From Planctomycetota bacterium (GTDB lineage Bacteria; Planctomycetota; Phycisphaerae; UBA1845; CAIVHJ01), in NCBI GenBank assembly GCA_022565195.1, contig JADFJZ010000002.1:1-15013 (forward strand): a stretch of DNA of 15,013 bases. Direction: 5' to 3'. The notes under the pieces were generated by a model. It ran no database searches, was not told where the DNA came from, and was given only the letters and a program-made list of their open reading frames with translations. Below are positions 7,885 through 14,978 of this stretch, in pieces. How positions within the stretch are numbered: the stretch's first letter is position 1; every line of letters begins with the position of its first letter. The translations under genes were made by a program, and so were the position numbers.

Positions 7885-8129
7885 CTACGGTGCGGGCGTC
7901 AAGAGATACCCGCGGAACTGGCCGTCGATTCGGCCATAGCCCGTGATTTGGCCTGACGCGTTGACACCGAAGGCCACGGTGAGCGTTTCCCAGGATGTGC
8001 CGTCAGGCAGCAAGTCGTTGAGGTTGTGCAACTGGCCGGCGGTGTAAATGAAAGCGTTGAAGTCTGCCGCCGTGCTGGAACTTACGCTCCCGACCATCTG
8101 GCCCGCATCGTTGATGCCCACACTGAAGT
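7885..8129 (-). pseudogene. C-terminal HAF repeats of the downstream lipoprotein, in a shifted frame
   Basis: In this frame the minus strand reads DFSVGINDAGQMVGSV, continues through GVNASGQITGYG and ends GYLLTPAP. These are the sixth and seventh HAF repeats and the usual C-terminal end of the same protein whose first 696 codons are read from 10172. The two frames join if one base is restored near 8130-8136 (or two removed). In the main frame the same stretch becomes VWASTMRARWSGA, which is not HAF-like. No separate start or ribosome-binding site is seen, so this is the displaced tail of the neighbouring gene and not a gene of its own. Confidence 0.8.
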
Positions 8130-10172
8130 CTGCCCGAAGCCGTCAAGGTTGCCCAGAGTGATAGTGGTGCCGCAGACGTGCAGGAATGACACATAGTCGG
8201 ACGTGTCCCAGGAGTGACCGCCGATCATGCCGGAATTGTTGATCACCCAGGCTCGACTCGCCGCAAGCAGCCGAAGATCCAACTCAGTCAAAATCTCGTC
8301 TTCAATGACAAACGCCTGGGGGTTACCGCTGGACAGGATCATGCCGACGATCTGGCCCTGATCGTTGACGTCGTACGATTCGCTGAAGAACGAATCCAGC
8401 GTGCCGGAGTCGCTCAACACACCGTCGAAAGTGAATGCTTGCGTGGTCGTGCCGCTATCCGACGAGCCCACGATCTGGCCTGACTCGTTGATGGCGTTGC
8501 CGATGCTGTTCTTGCCGCCCAAGGTGCCCAGATCCTGCATGCCATTCACCGCGTCCCACAGAAACGCGTGCCATTCGCCATCGACCGTAGTGGCCTGGCC
8601 GACGATTTGCCCGGCGTTGTTGAGATCGACGGCCGTGCTCTCTCGGCCGCCCAGCGTGCCGAGGTCGGTCATTGTGCCCGCGCCGTAAAGGAAGGCGCGC
8701 TTCTCAAAGGCATCATTGAAGTAGAAACCGACCACCTGGCCTGCGTCGTTCAATGCCGACGGGAAGCTGCCGTTGCTGCTCAGCGAACCGAGATCAACGA
8801 TGGTGTACTGTAAATTCTCGCGCGGACTGAGCGTCACCGTGACTGTGTCGCTCGTGGTCACCGGCGGGAACGACGAGTCCGTCACCGTCAGAGTGTACGT
8901 CGTGGTGGCGGCCGGGACGACGGAGGGATTCTGCTCCTTTGACCCCTCCCAGTTCGGCGCCGACCAAGAGTAAATGTAGGGCTGCGTTCCGCCGACGGCT
9001 GATCCTTGCAGCGTCACGCAGCCCACTTCATCAATCGTCACGTCTGGGCCTGCGTCCGCGCCGACCAACTCGCAGCCCGATGCATCCACCGCCGTCCCTT
9101 CGGCCGTACTCGGGCAGAAGTCGTTGCAATCGTTGACGCCATCGGCGTCGACGTCCAACTGGCTGCAACTGCAACCGCTGCTGTCAGCCAATTCGCCAGT
9201 GGGGGTATCTGCGCAGCTGTCTGCCGTGTCGTTCACGCCGTCGGCGTCGGCGTCCAGCCCGCAACCGTCGGTGCCTACGGTTGAATCCGTCGAGTCGGGG
9301 CAGGCATCATTGCAGTCGTTGACGCCATCGCCGTCGCCGTCCTTCTGCGAGCACGAACAGCCTAAGCTGTCGACGGCCTCTCCTGTCAGCGTGTCCGCGC
9401 AACTGTCTGCTTCGTCGGCCACACCATCTCCGTCGGTGTCAAGGGGCGTCTCATCGCCGGAGTCTTCCGCGCAGGCGCCCAGTAGGTCGCCGTGGTCCAG
9501 ATGGGCATCGACGGCTGATTCTCCGATGGTAATCGTATGCTGGGCATCGGGATCACCGGGAGGAACGTGGCAAAGATCGACCTTGCCCTCGCCCTGTTTC
9601 AGCGCACCGAACTCCACCTTGACCTTGCCCACGGAGACCGAGCCGTCGAAGTCGGCGTCCGCCTGGGCACAGACTTCGAACCCGCCGGCGTTCACGATGC
9701 TCCGGACATCTCCGGTGAACGGAAGCGAATCAGTGTCGAGCGCAGTCTCGCCATCGACAATCACCACATCGAATGGACCGACGAAGACTTCCGATGCACA
9801 GGGGTTCGTCCCCGCAGCCCCGAACCGAAACGTCACCCGCGCGTGGTGCTCTGTCGGCTCGGTCGAACTATTGAGCAGGACTGATTCATCCGCAAACGTG
9901 ACGCTCAGCTCCGTGCCACTCACAATGATAACCGCATCGTCGGGCGCATCAGCGAGCAGATCCTGCGGCCAGGACGCCGGGGCCGATTCGGAAGTCACCG
10001 CGCCATTTTGTACGCTTATGGCGTTGGTTCCGGAAAAGTCTGAGACGACCAGGCCCAGGAATGTGCTGGCGCCGTTGGCGGTGTCGTCCGGCAGCGTCAG
10101 ACCGTCACAGCCGGCCACGAAAGCAACACCGACCAAAGCACATACACGCAGCAATCGACTGTTGTTACACAT
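8082..10172 (-). CDS. Lipoprotein with thrombospondin type-3 repeats, PKD-like domain and HAF repeats (frameshifted)
   Basis: The 696-codon frame starts at ATG 10172, with AAGGA eight bases upstream. Residues 1-22 are a lipoprotein signal with lipobox VAGC (Cys22). Residues ~30-195 are an uncharacterised domain. Residues 198-234 carry a VDLCHVPPGDPDAQH...HLDHGDLLGAC motif seen in many secreted planctomycete and myxobacterial proteins. Residues 245-368 are Asp-rich calcium-binding thrombospondin type-3 repeats (DGDGVNDCNDACPDS pattern) with paired cysteines. Residues 372-448 are a PKD/Ig-like domain, and from 456 onward come HAF repeats (N-D-x-G-Q-I-V-G). Five HAF repeats lie in this frame and two more in the shifted frame at 7885-8129, making seven, as expected for a seven-bladed propeller (inference). 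The restored protein would be ~760 residues. Exported, probably outer-surface; function unknown. Confidence 0.8.
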   Translation of the reverse strand: MCNNSRLLRVCALVGVAFVAGCDGLTLPDDTANGASTFLGLVVSDFSGTNAISVQNGAVTSESAPASWPQDLLADAPDDAVIIVSGTELSVTFADESVLLNSSTEPTEHHARVTFRFGAAGTNPCASEVFVGPFDVVIVDGETALDTDSLPFTGDVRSIVNAGGFEVCAQADADFDGSVSVGKVKVEFGALKQGEGKVDLCHVPPGDPDAQHTITIGESAVDAHLDHGDLLGACAEDSGDETPLDTDGDGVADEADSCADTLTGEAVDSLGCSCSQKDGDGDGVNDCNDACPDSTDSTVGTDGCGLDADADGVNDTADSCADTPTGELADSSGCSCSQLDVDADGVNDCNDFCPSTAEGTAVDASGCELVGADAGPDVTIDEVGCVTLQGSAVGGTQPYIYSWSAPNWEGSKEQNPSVVPAATTTYTLTVTDSSFPPVTTSDTVTVTLSPRENLQYTIVDLGSLSSNGSFPSALNDAGQVVGFYFNDAFEKRAFLYGAGTMTDLGTLGGRESTAVDLNNAGQIVGQATTVDGEWHAFLWDAVNGMQDLGTLGGKNSIGNAINESGQIVGSSDSGTTTQAFTFDGVLSDSGTLDSFFSESYDVNDQGQIVGMILSSGNPQAFVIEDEILTELDLRLLAASRAWVINNSGMIGGHSWDTSDYVSFLHVCGTTITLGNLDGFGQTSVWASTMRARWSGA

Positions 10173-10469
10173 GGTGAGGTTCCTTATTGTGAATATTGTG
10201 TTCGTGTGACCGCGGTGGCGGGAAGCGGTCGAATATCATTACTATTGCGTGTACCGGCGAATTGCACCCGAAAAACATCGACTAATGGAGGGCCGTACAT
10301 GGCCTATGAGGATCGGCAGCGAGTCCGGAAATGTCTTACGACGGCGATCCTCGACCCGCCTGTTGGCCAATGAGGGCGTGCCTGGGATTCGTGGTCGGGT
10401 CCGATAGGCTGTTTCAGGCCGGAACGGAAGTGGAGAATTGTCGCGCTGTCCGCCTTCGGGAGGTCTGTT
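10173..10469. other. Intergenic region upstream of the HAF lipoprotein gene
   Basis: About 297 bp between two minus-strand genes. It contains the ribosome-binding site of the HAF gene (AAGGA on the minus strand, about 10181-10185) and a short direct repeat CACAATA flanking it on the minus strand (complement near 10186-10203). The stretch 10240-10310 is relatively A/T-rich and could hold the promoter, but I cannot fix -35 and -10 boxes. A 40-codon plus-strand frame at 10285-10407 has no supporting features. Confidence 0.3.
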
Positions 10470-11450
10470 TCATTCGATCAGGCCGAGGCGTGTGCCGTTC
10501 AAGTCGGCAGGATCGAACCAGGCGACGAGCCGCCCGAACCACGGGGTGGTCCAATCCAAGCCGAAACGGCGAGCCGTCGTCGGAAAGTTGCCCGTGCGAA
10601 TCAATAATGCGCACGGCGATTCGCCGAAGCGTTCGATCCGCTTTGCAAGCCAGTTGTCGGCGCTCGCAGGTACAGCGAGCACGACGGGCGTGCCGAGGAA
10701 GTGCGCCAGCCGGGCTCCGAATTCCTGATCTTCACGGATCCACGGCGCAGGCCAGTCGTAAGCTCTGCGGTACAGCGAGATCGATTCGGTCAGATCCGAT
10801 ACGCCGATGACCACAAGGCCCACGCCCTTCAGTTCACCGCCGGCAACGCTGGGCGAAGGTTGCACGCGTTTTGCCCGGGGTGCCGTGTCTTCAATGATGA
10901 AAGGCAGGACGGCTCCTGGCGGCTGATCGCCGATGAAGCCTAGAGTCCACGCCGCAGTTTGGCCATCGGGCCTCTGCCGGCTACCTGGAAACGGCCCCTG
11001 CACAGCCAGGCCCGCCCCAGCCAATCGCTTCAGCTCGCCCGCCACATCATCGCACCGCGCAGCCCAGCCGCAGGGCCCGCCGTCGCGGACGATGTGTTCT
11101 TTCCAGATCGGGATGTTTCGCTGCTCCGCCGAGATCGTGGACATGAGTTCAATATACGAACCGTCATCGAAACCGAGCAGGGCCATGTGGGTTACGCCAT
11201 TGGAATGGGCTCCGCCATATTCTGTTGTGAGCCCGGCCGTGGCGAATGCATCCTGCAACTGAGCGAGATTCGCCCCCGCGATGGTGACATGGTCAACGCT
11301 CAAAGCCCTCGGCGGTACGGGCACGTGTGCGTCTCTCGTGTTCCCAACTCGTTGCATGGACTGGCATCCGGAGACGCTGGCCAAAGCGGGCAGGAGAATG
11401 GCCATCGTCGCGAGATTGCGCAAAATCTGTCGATTCTGTATCCCGTGCAT
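10470..11450 (-). CDS. VOC-family (glyoxalase-like) lipoprotein
   Basis: A 326-residue protein with a lipoprotein signal (basic start, hydrophobic MAILLPALASVSGC, lipid-acceptor Cys29), followed by two vicinal-oxygen-chelate half-modules. The first (about 50-190) reads SVDHVTIAGANLAQLQDAF, then THMALLGFDDGSYIELM, the pattern of the glyoxalase-like domain (PF13468). H54, H88 and E101 are candidate metal ligands. The second (about 208-326) begins GVGLVVIGVSDLTESISLYR. VOC proteins carry out metal-dependent isomerisation, dioxygenation or resistance reactions; the substrate is unknown. A lipid-anchored VOC protein is uncommon, as most are cytosolic. The start at 11450 has GGAG nine bases upstream; Met16 is a possible later start that keeps the lipobox. 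It lies 297 bp upstream of the HAF gene on the same strand and is divergent from the membrane-protein gene at 11672. Confidence 0.82.
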   Translation of the reverse strand: MHGIQNRQILRNLATMAILLPALASVSGCQSMQRVGNTRDAHVPVPPRALSVDHVTIAGANLAQLQDAFATAGLTTEYGGAHSNGVTHMALLGFDDGSYIELMSTISAEQRNIPIWKEHIVRDGGPCGWAARCDDVAGELKRLAGAGLAVQGPFPGSRQRPDGQTAAWTLGFIGDQPPGAVLPFIIEDTAPRAKRVQPSPSVAGGELKGVGLVVIGVSDLTESISLYRRAYDWPAPWIREDQEFGARLAHFLGTPVVLAVPASADNWLAKRIERFGESPCALLIRTGNFPTTARRFGLDWTTPWFGRLVAWFDPADLNGTRLGLIE

Positions 11451-11671
11451 CGAACGCGCTCCTACGGAAATGATGAGGCGCTCGACTGCTCGTTCGCCTC
11501 AGGCTCCAACAATCGGGGCGGTACCGCTACCGGTCAGCCACTATAAGCTCGAATGTGCCGTCTGTCCATCCGGGCGGCACCGCGAGACACAGGCACAACG
11601 ACAGCAGATGACGCGTGCAATTTCGCGACCGAAAGCGTTAAATAAGAGGCGCTTACGAACGAATACACGGT
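11451..11671. other. Divergent promoter region
   Basis: 221 bp between the minus-strand VOC lipoprotein gene and the plus-strand membrane-protein gene, so promoters for both must lie here. The right end contains an A/T-rich patch (GTTAAATAAGAGG, about 11636-11648) flanked by AAGCG and CGCTT, about 25 bp before the first ATG. No confident -10/-35 pair can be assigned. Confidence 0.3.
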
Positions 11672-12100
11672 ATGGCGGAAGGTGGTGAAAAGTCTATGTT
11701 TGGGATTGCGGGCAAGTACATCGGCGGCAAGGTGCTGACGGCGATTCTCGTCGCCTGTGTCCTGTGGACGAGCTACTACTTCTATAAGAATCCTGAGAAA
11801 CTCGAGACGCTCTGGGAATCGACCAAGGCCTCGCTGGTCTGGATGGGTTTCGTGGCCGCACTGCCGTGGGGACTGTTTTTCGTTCCGCCGCTGGTCGTCA
11901 AGGCCGACTCCAATGCCGCGGCAGCCGGGATGCTGGCCGGCTATCTCATTCTCGATATTCTGATGGCCTTTTGGCTTGCTGGGGGATTGTTAGAAGGCGT
12001 GCTCGTGTGGGGGCTCGCAATTCTTGGTTTCCTGCTCGCGGCGGTTTATAATTTTATGGTCTGCGATTTCCTGGCGGAGCAGGCAGAAGAGAACCTGTAG
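11672..12100 (+). CDS. Small integral membrane protein, four predicted helices
   Basis: A 142-residue hydrophobic protein not assigned to a known family. Membrane segments are predicted at about 20-38 (ending WTSYYFY), 54-76 (SLVWMGFVAALPWGLFFVPP), 83-102 and 105-130. The short C-terminal tail is acidic (AEQAEENL). The ATG at 11672 has no obvious ribosome-binding site. The ATG at 11696, eight codons later, is preceded by GGAAGGTGG, so the true protein may begin MFGIAGKYIGGK and have ~134 residues. It is the first gene of the plus-strand run that continues with the kinase 70 bp downstream, and its stop codon lies inside the arm of a hairpin. A role as a membrane partner of the downstream kinase or helical protein is only a suggestion from gene order. 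Confidence 0.7.
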   Translation: MAEGGEKSMFGIAGKYIGGKVLTAILVACVLWTSYYFYKNPEKLETLWESTKASLVWMGFVAALPWGLFFVPPLVVKADSNAAAAGMLAGYLILDILMAFWLAGGLLEGVLVWGLAILGFLLAAVYNFMVCDFLAEQAEENL

Positions 12101-12150
12101 CGACCTGCGTCTCGCGGCTCGCCGGCCGGCAGGGACGCCGGCCGCTACAG
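12095..12150. repeat. Inverted repeat overlapping the membrane-protein stop codon
   Basis: CTGTAGCG (12095-12102, containing the TAG stop) is repeated inverted as CGCTACAG (12143-12150). Inside are GCCGGCCGGC (12121-12130) and GCCGGCC (12137-12143), separated by AGGGAC. It can fold as a GC-rich hairpin within the 70-bp gap before the kinase gene. No T-run follows, so it may be an RNA-stability hairpin or a dispersed intergenic repeat and not a terminator. Confidence 0.55.
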
Positions 12151-12170
12151 TTGCGATTTGGACATCCCAC

Positions 12171-13226
12171 ATGAGCGAGCTTCAACACGGCGATCGCATC
12201 AACAATTACATCGTGGAAGAGTTGATCGGTACAGGCAGTTTCGGCCAAGTGTTCAAGGCCAAGCACCACGTCTTCGATGAATACGTCGCGATCAAGATTC
12301 CCACCGATCCGCAGTACGTGCAGAACCTCCGGCGCGAAGGTGTGACTGTTCATGGCCTGCGCCACGACAACATCGTGCGGGCGCTGGACATGGATCCCTA
12401 CCATGCACCGCCGTACCTGATAATGGAGTATATCGCCGGCCCGACCCTGCGCGAGGTCATCGACACCAATCCCAAAGGCCTGCCCCAACGTTCGGCGGTG
12501 AACATTATGAAAGGCGTGCTCGCCGCCCTGGCGGCGGCCCACCAAGCTGGGGTGATCCATCGAGACATCAAGCCCGCGAACATTCTACTCACCGTTACGC
12601 CGAGCGATGCGAGCGCCATCCTGCCGCAGCAAGTGAAAGTGACCGATTTCGGGCTGGGGAGCGTCGGCGGCCTGACCACGGCGTCGATCATGCAGTCCGG
12701 CAGCCGGCACACAGCGGAGGGCCGGAGTATTTCCGGGACGCTCGCCTACATGTCGCCGGAACAGCGCGACGGCAGGGAGATTGATCCGCGCAGCGATCTG
12801 TACGCTTGCGGCGTCGTGCTGTTCGAAATGTTGACGGGCATTCGACCTCAGGGCAACGACCTGCCCTCGCATATTCGATCCGGCGTGCCGCAATTCCTGG
12901 ATGACGTTTTCAAACGCTGCTACACGCGTGTCGAGAATCGGTTCCGCAATGCCGAGGAAGTGCTGGCGGCACTGGACCGCGACACTGCATCATCGCCCGC
13001 CGCGTCAGCCAGTGCGATCCCGAAGTTCGGGCGCTCGGACGGCGCGCCGGTGTGCAAGAACTGCGGCGCTCGAGTCGCCGGCGATGATCAATTTTGCATC
13101 CACTGCGGGAATCAACTTGCCGATCAAGTCCCGCGCTGTCCGTCATGCACAGCGTTTGTCTATGACTCGGACAACTATTGCATCACCTGCGGGACGGAGT
13201 TAGACAAAGCGAGTTCGAGAGTTTAG
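12171..13226 (+). CDS. Hanks-type Ser/Thr protein kinase with C-terminal double zinc ribbon
   Basis: A 351-residue eukaryotic-type protein kinase. All core motifs are present: glycine-rich loop GTGSFGQVFKA (20-30), ATP lysine K42 (VAIKIP), alpha-C glutamate E56, catalytic loop HRDIKPAN (H130, D132, K134, N137), DFG at 159-161, and SPE at 195-197 before DLYACGVVLFEMLTG. It should be active. After a Ser/Ala linker (about 271-290), two zinc-ribbon knuckles follow: C295/C298 with C309/C312, and C323/C326 with C337/C340, a double zinc ribbon as used for protein or nucleic-acid contacts. There is no transmembrane segment, PASTA or other sensor domain, so it is a compact cytosolic kinase. ATG 12171 is chosen because the kinase fold begins right after it (HGDRINNYIVEELIG) and upstream codons overlap the previous gene. 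No strong Shine-Dalgarno is seen. It sits between the membrane protein and the ESCRT-III-like gene. Confidence 0.93.
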   Translation: MSELQHGDRINNYIVEELIGTGSFGQVFKAKHHVFDEYVAIKIPTDPQYVQNLRREGVTVHGLRHDNIVRALDMDPYHAPPYLIMEYIAGPTLREVIDTNPKGLPQRSAVNIMKGVLAALAAAHQAGVIHRDIKPANILLTVTPSDASAILPQQVKVTDFGLGSVGGLTTASIMQSGSRHTAEGRSISGTLAYMSPEQRDGREIDPRSDLYACGVVLFEMLTGIRPQGNDLPSHIRSGVPQFLDDVFKRCYTRVENRFRNAEEVLAALDRDTASSPAASASAIPKFGRSDGAPVCKNCGARVAGDDQFCIHCGNQLADQVPRCPSCTAFVYDSDNYCITCGTELDKASSRV

Positions 13227-13233
13227 GAATTGA

Positions 13234-13412
13234 GGCCACTAAGACACAAAGACACGAAGAGAATGGAAAGAAAAAAGAAAAAAGAGAAAAGAGAAAAAGG
13301 GTCTTTCGTTAGACCGGCGCGTTTACGAAGTGTGGGCGGTGCGCGGGATTACGAATTCTTGACCGATTCTTCTTCTTCGCCTTCTTCTTCGTGTCTTTGT
13401 GCCTTGGTGGCC
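13234..13412. repeat. Long inverted repeat (GCCAC-AAG-CAC type) between kinase and next gene
   Basis: Arms at 13234-13259 and 13387-13412 are complementary over 26 bp with two mismatches. Each arm is built from an 8-bp period (CACTAAGA, CACAAAGA, CACGAAGA). Inside the left arm runs a purine tract (13256-13300, AAG/GAA-rich) and before the right arm a CTT-rich pyrimidine tract (13367-13390), so the hairpin could extend further. A second element of the same kind follows the next gene (14898-14963). It fills most of the 216-bp gap before 13443. It is probably a mobile-like dispersed intergenic repeat. Confidence 0.8.
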
Positions 13413-13442
13413 TGATTTGAATGTCTGGAATGTGTGGTAGGG

Positions 13443-14882
13443 ATGAACAGCGAGAAAGTAATCCAACTTGAATCGGAATTCCTCTCCGGCATGGAGGTGA
13501 ATTTCGAGAAGGCCAAAGGCCAACTGCTGCGCGGCAGCCGCTGGCGGATGGGCCGGCAGGACGAGGCGGATCGGCTGCGGTCACTGATGGCCCGGCACAA
13601 GAAATTCGATCGCCGGCTGCTGTCGCAAACGCCCAAGAACCGTCGCGTCGTGCTGCACGGCTACACTCGGCCTTGGTACTGGTTCGGCAAGAAGCGCGTG
13701 GGCGTGGCGATCGCCTCGGTGCTGTCGCCGATCGAGTGGCACGTGCTCGAAGGCCAACCGGGCCAAAGCGGTCCGCCGATCGGTTCCACGGAGCTGCTGG
13801 ATCATGTAAGATCATTGCACATCGACCCGCACGTGCCGCATATCATCGGCATCTGCAGCCCGACCGGATACACGCCGGACGCACTGGAGGCCCGGCCGGA
13901 GATGAGCAACGTGACGCTGGTGCTGGTCGAGCCGGCGGAGGCCGGCGGCTGGCGCGTGGTCGGCGATACGTCCAATGTCGATTCGCGGCTGATCGAGTTG
14001 TTCGACCCCGAGGATGTCAGCGGCAAGGTCGATCGGGTCGCGGATTACGTCGAAGCCAACGGGGCGAGACTGCTCACCGGCGGCATGTCGGCGCAGAACG
14101 TGGCAGAGCGGCTGGGTGTGCCGCTGAAGATCGCCGAGCAGGGCTTCGAGAAGGTCGCCAGGAAGGATCCCGAACTGCACGCCGGCCGACAGGACGGCGA
14201 GCTGCTGATTTATCGCGGCGCAGCTTCGGAGAAACAGGAGAGCTATTCCATGTCGATGGTTGACAAGATTCGGCAACTGTTCAGTCGCGACGGCGACGAA
14301 GCCCAGAAAATCAACGAGCTGTCGAAACGGCGGGCATCGTTGTCGCAGCGCCGCGACCGCATGTACGACGACATAGGCCAGCTCGAAAAGCGTGAAGCCG
14401 ACTTGATGGAGCAAGGCAAGAAGAACAAGTCGCAGGTGGCCCGGCGGCGCATCGCAGCCCAAGTGGCGCAGCTTCGCAAGGACATCATCCGCCACAATGC
14501 CACCACCAACATGCTGAACACGCAAATCAACATCCTCAGCACCGACATCCACAATCTGACCTTGATTCAGCAGGGCGAGGTGGCCAGTCTGCCCAGCACC
14601 GAGGAATTGACCGAAAACGCCGTCAAGGCGGAGGAAATGCTTGAGACGCTGCAGGCCGACGCCGACATGGTCGGCTCGCTCGATACCGGCATCAGCGACA
14701 TGCTGACTTCCGACGAGGAATTGGCGATCTTGAAGGAGTTCGAGGAGCCGGAGGCGCCGGCGAAAGCTGCGCCGGAAAGCACGACGCCCGAACGCGAAGA
14801 GGCCAAGCGTGCGGCCGCCGAGGAATCGTCCGGGGCAGAACCCGCCGACAAAGAAAAACCCCGCGAGCCGGAGGCGACGTGA
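13443..14882 (+). CDS. Two-part protein: unknown alpha/beta plus winged-helix-like N-terminus, ESCRT-III/PspA-like helical C-terminus
   Basis: A 479-residue cytosolic protein. Residues ~66-175 look like an alpha/beta domain (strands RRVVLHGY, RVGVAIASVL, PHIIGICSPTGYTPDALE, NVTLVLVEP) that I cannot name. Residues ~196-258 resemble a winged helix (SAQNVAERLGVPLKIAEQGF, then a GELLIYRG wing). From Met270 the sequence changes: a short amphipathic start (MVDKIRQLFSRDGDEAQKI), a long basic coiled coil (285-350, with GKKNKSQVARRRIAAQVAQL), a second helical stretch (354-380), an acidic helix (385-418) and a short DEELAILKEFEE helix, then a Pro/Glu/Ala tail. This basic-to-acidic order and final acidic helix match the layout of ESCRT-III/Snf7 and PspA proteins; no database check was possible. 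ATG 13443 is preferred; GTG 13434 is an alternative. It lies 216 bp after the kinase on the same strand. Confidence 0.75.
   Translation: MNSEKVIQLESEFLSGMEVNFEKAKGQLLRGSRWRMGRQDEADRLRSLMARHKKFDRRLLSQTPKNRRVVLHGYTRPWYWFGKKRVGVAIASVLSPIEWHVLEGQPGQSGPPIGSTELLDHVRSLHIDPHVPHIIGICSPTGYTPDALEARPEMSNVTLVLVEPAEAGGWRVVGDTSNVDSRLIELFDPEDVSGKVDRVADYVEANGARLLTGGMSAQNVAERLGVPLKIAEQGFEKVARKDPELHAGRQDGELLIYRGAASEKQESYSMSMVDKIRQLFSRDGDEAQKINELSKRRASLSQRRDRMYDDIGQLEKREADLMEQGKKNKSQVARRRIAAQVAQLRKDIIRHNATTNMLNTQINILSTDIHNLTLIQQGEVASLPSTEELTENAVKAEEMLETLQADADMVGSLDTGISDMLTSDEELAILKEFEEPEAPAKAAPESTTPEREEAKRAAAEESSGAEPADKEKPREPEAT
14236..14252 (+). promoter_or_regulatory. Internal Shine-Dalgarno and start codon within the two-part protein
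   Basis: AGGAGA (14236-14241) is followed after eight bases by ATG (14250-14252), and a second ATG lies at 14256. The signal is better than that of the full-length start. It falls exactly where the N-terminal domains end and the ESCRT-III-like region begins, so a free ~210-residue helical protein could be made from the same message. Confidence 0.5.
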
Positions 14883-14897
14883 GCGGGCTGAAGATGA

Positions 14898-14963
14898 GCC
14901 ACGAAGGCACGAAGACACGAACTAGGTCCTGTTATTTTCTTCGTGTCTTGGTGCCTTCGTGGC
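14898..14963. repeat. Second inverted repeat of the GCCACGAAGGCAC type
   Basis: GCCACGAAGGCACGAAGACACGAA (14898-14921) and its inverted partner at 14940-14963 differ at one position in 24 and enclose an 18-nt loop. The arms show the same 8-bp period (CACGAAGG, CACGAAGA, CACGAA) as the element at 13234-13412. It lies in the 96-bp gap before the next gene. Confidence 0.85.
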
Positions 14964-14978
14964 AAAGAGGTTGATTGA

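Noticed and set aside
9124..10209. 361-codon plus-strand Ser/Pro-rich frame opposite the HAF lipoprotein
   Set aside because: Its Ser/Pro repeats are the complement of the Asp/Gly-rich thrombospondin type-3 repeats; no signal or ribosome-binding site.
10285..10407. 40-residue plus-strand small gene
   Set aside because: No ribosome-binding site, no recognisable protein features, and random open frames of this length are common at this GC content.
13230..13415. 61-codon Lys-rich plus-strand frame between kinase and next gene
   Set aside because: It translates the inverted repeat and its purine tract; no coding character.
13812..14918. 368-codon minus-strand Leu/Arg/Phe-rich frame opposite the ESCRT-III-like gene
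   Set aside because: Antisense image of a coiled-coil gene; composition is that expected of the complement and it runs into the inverted repeat.
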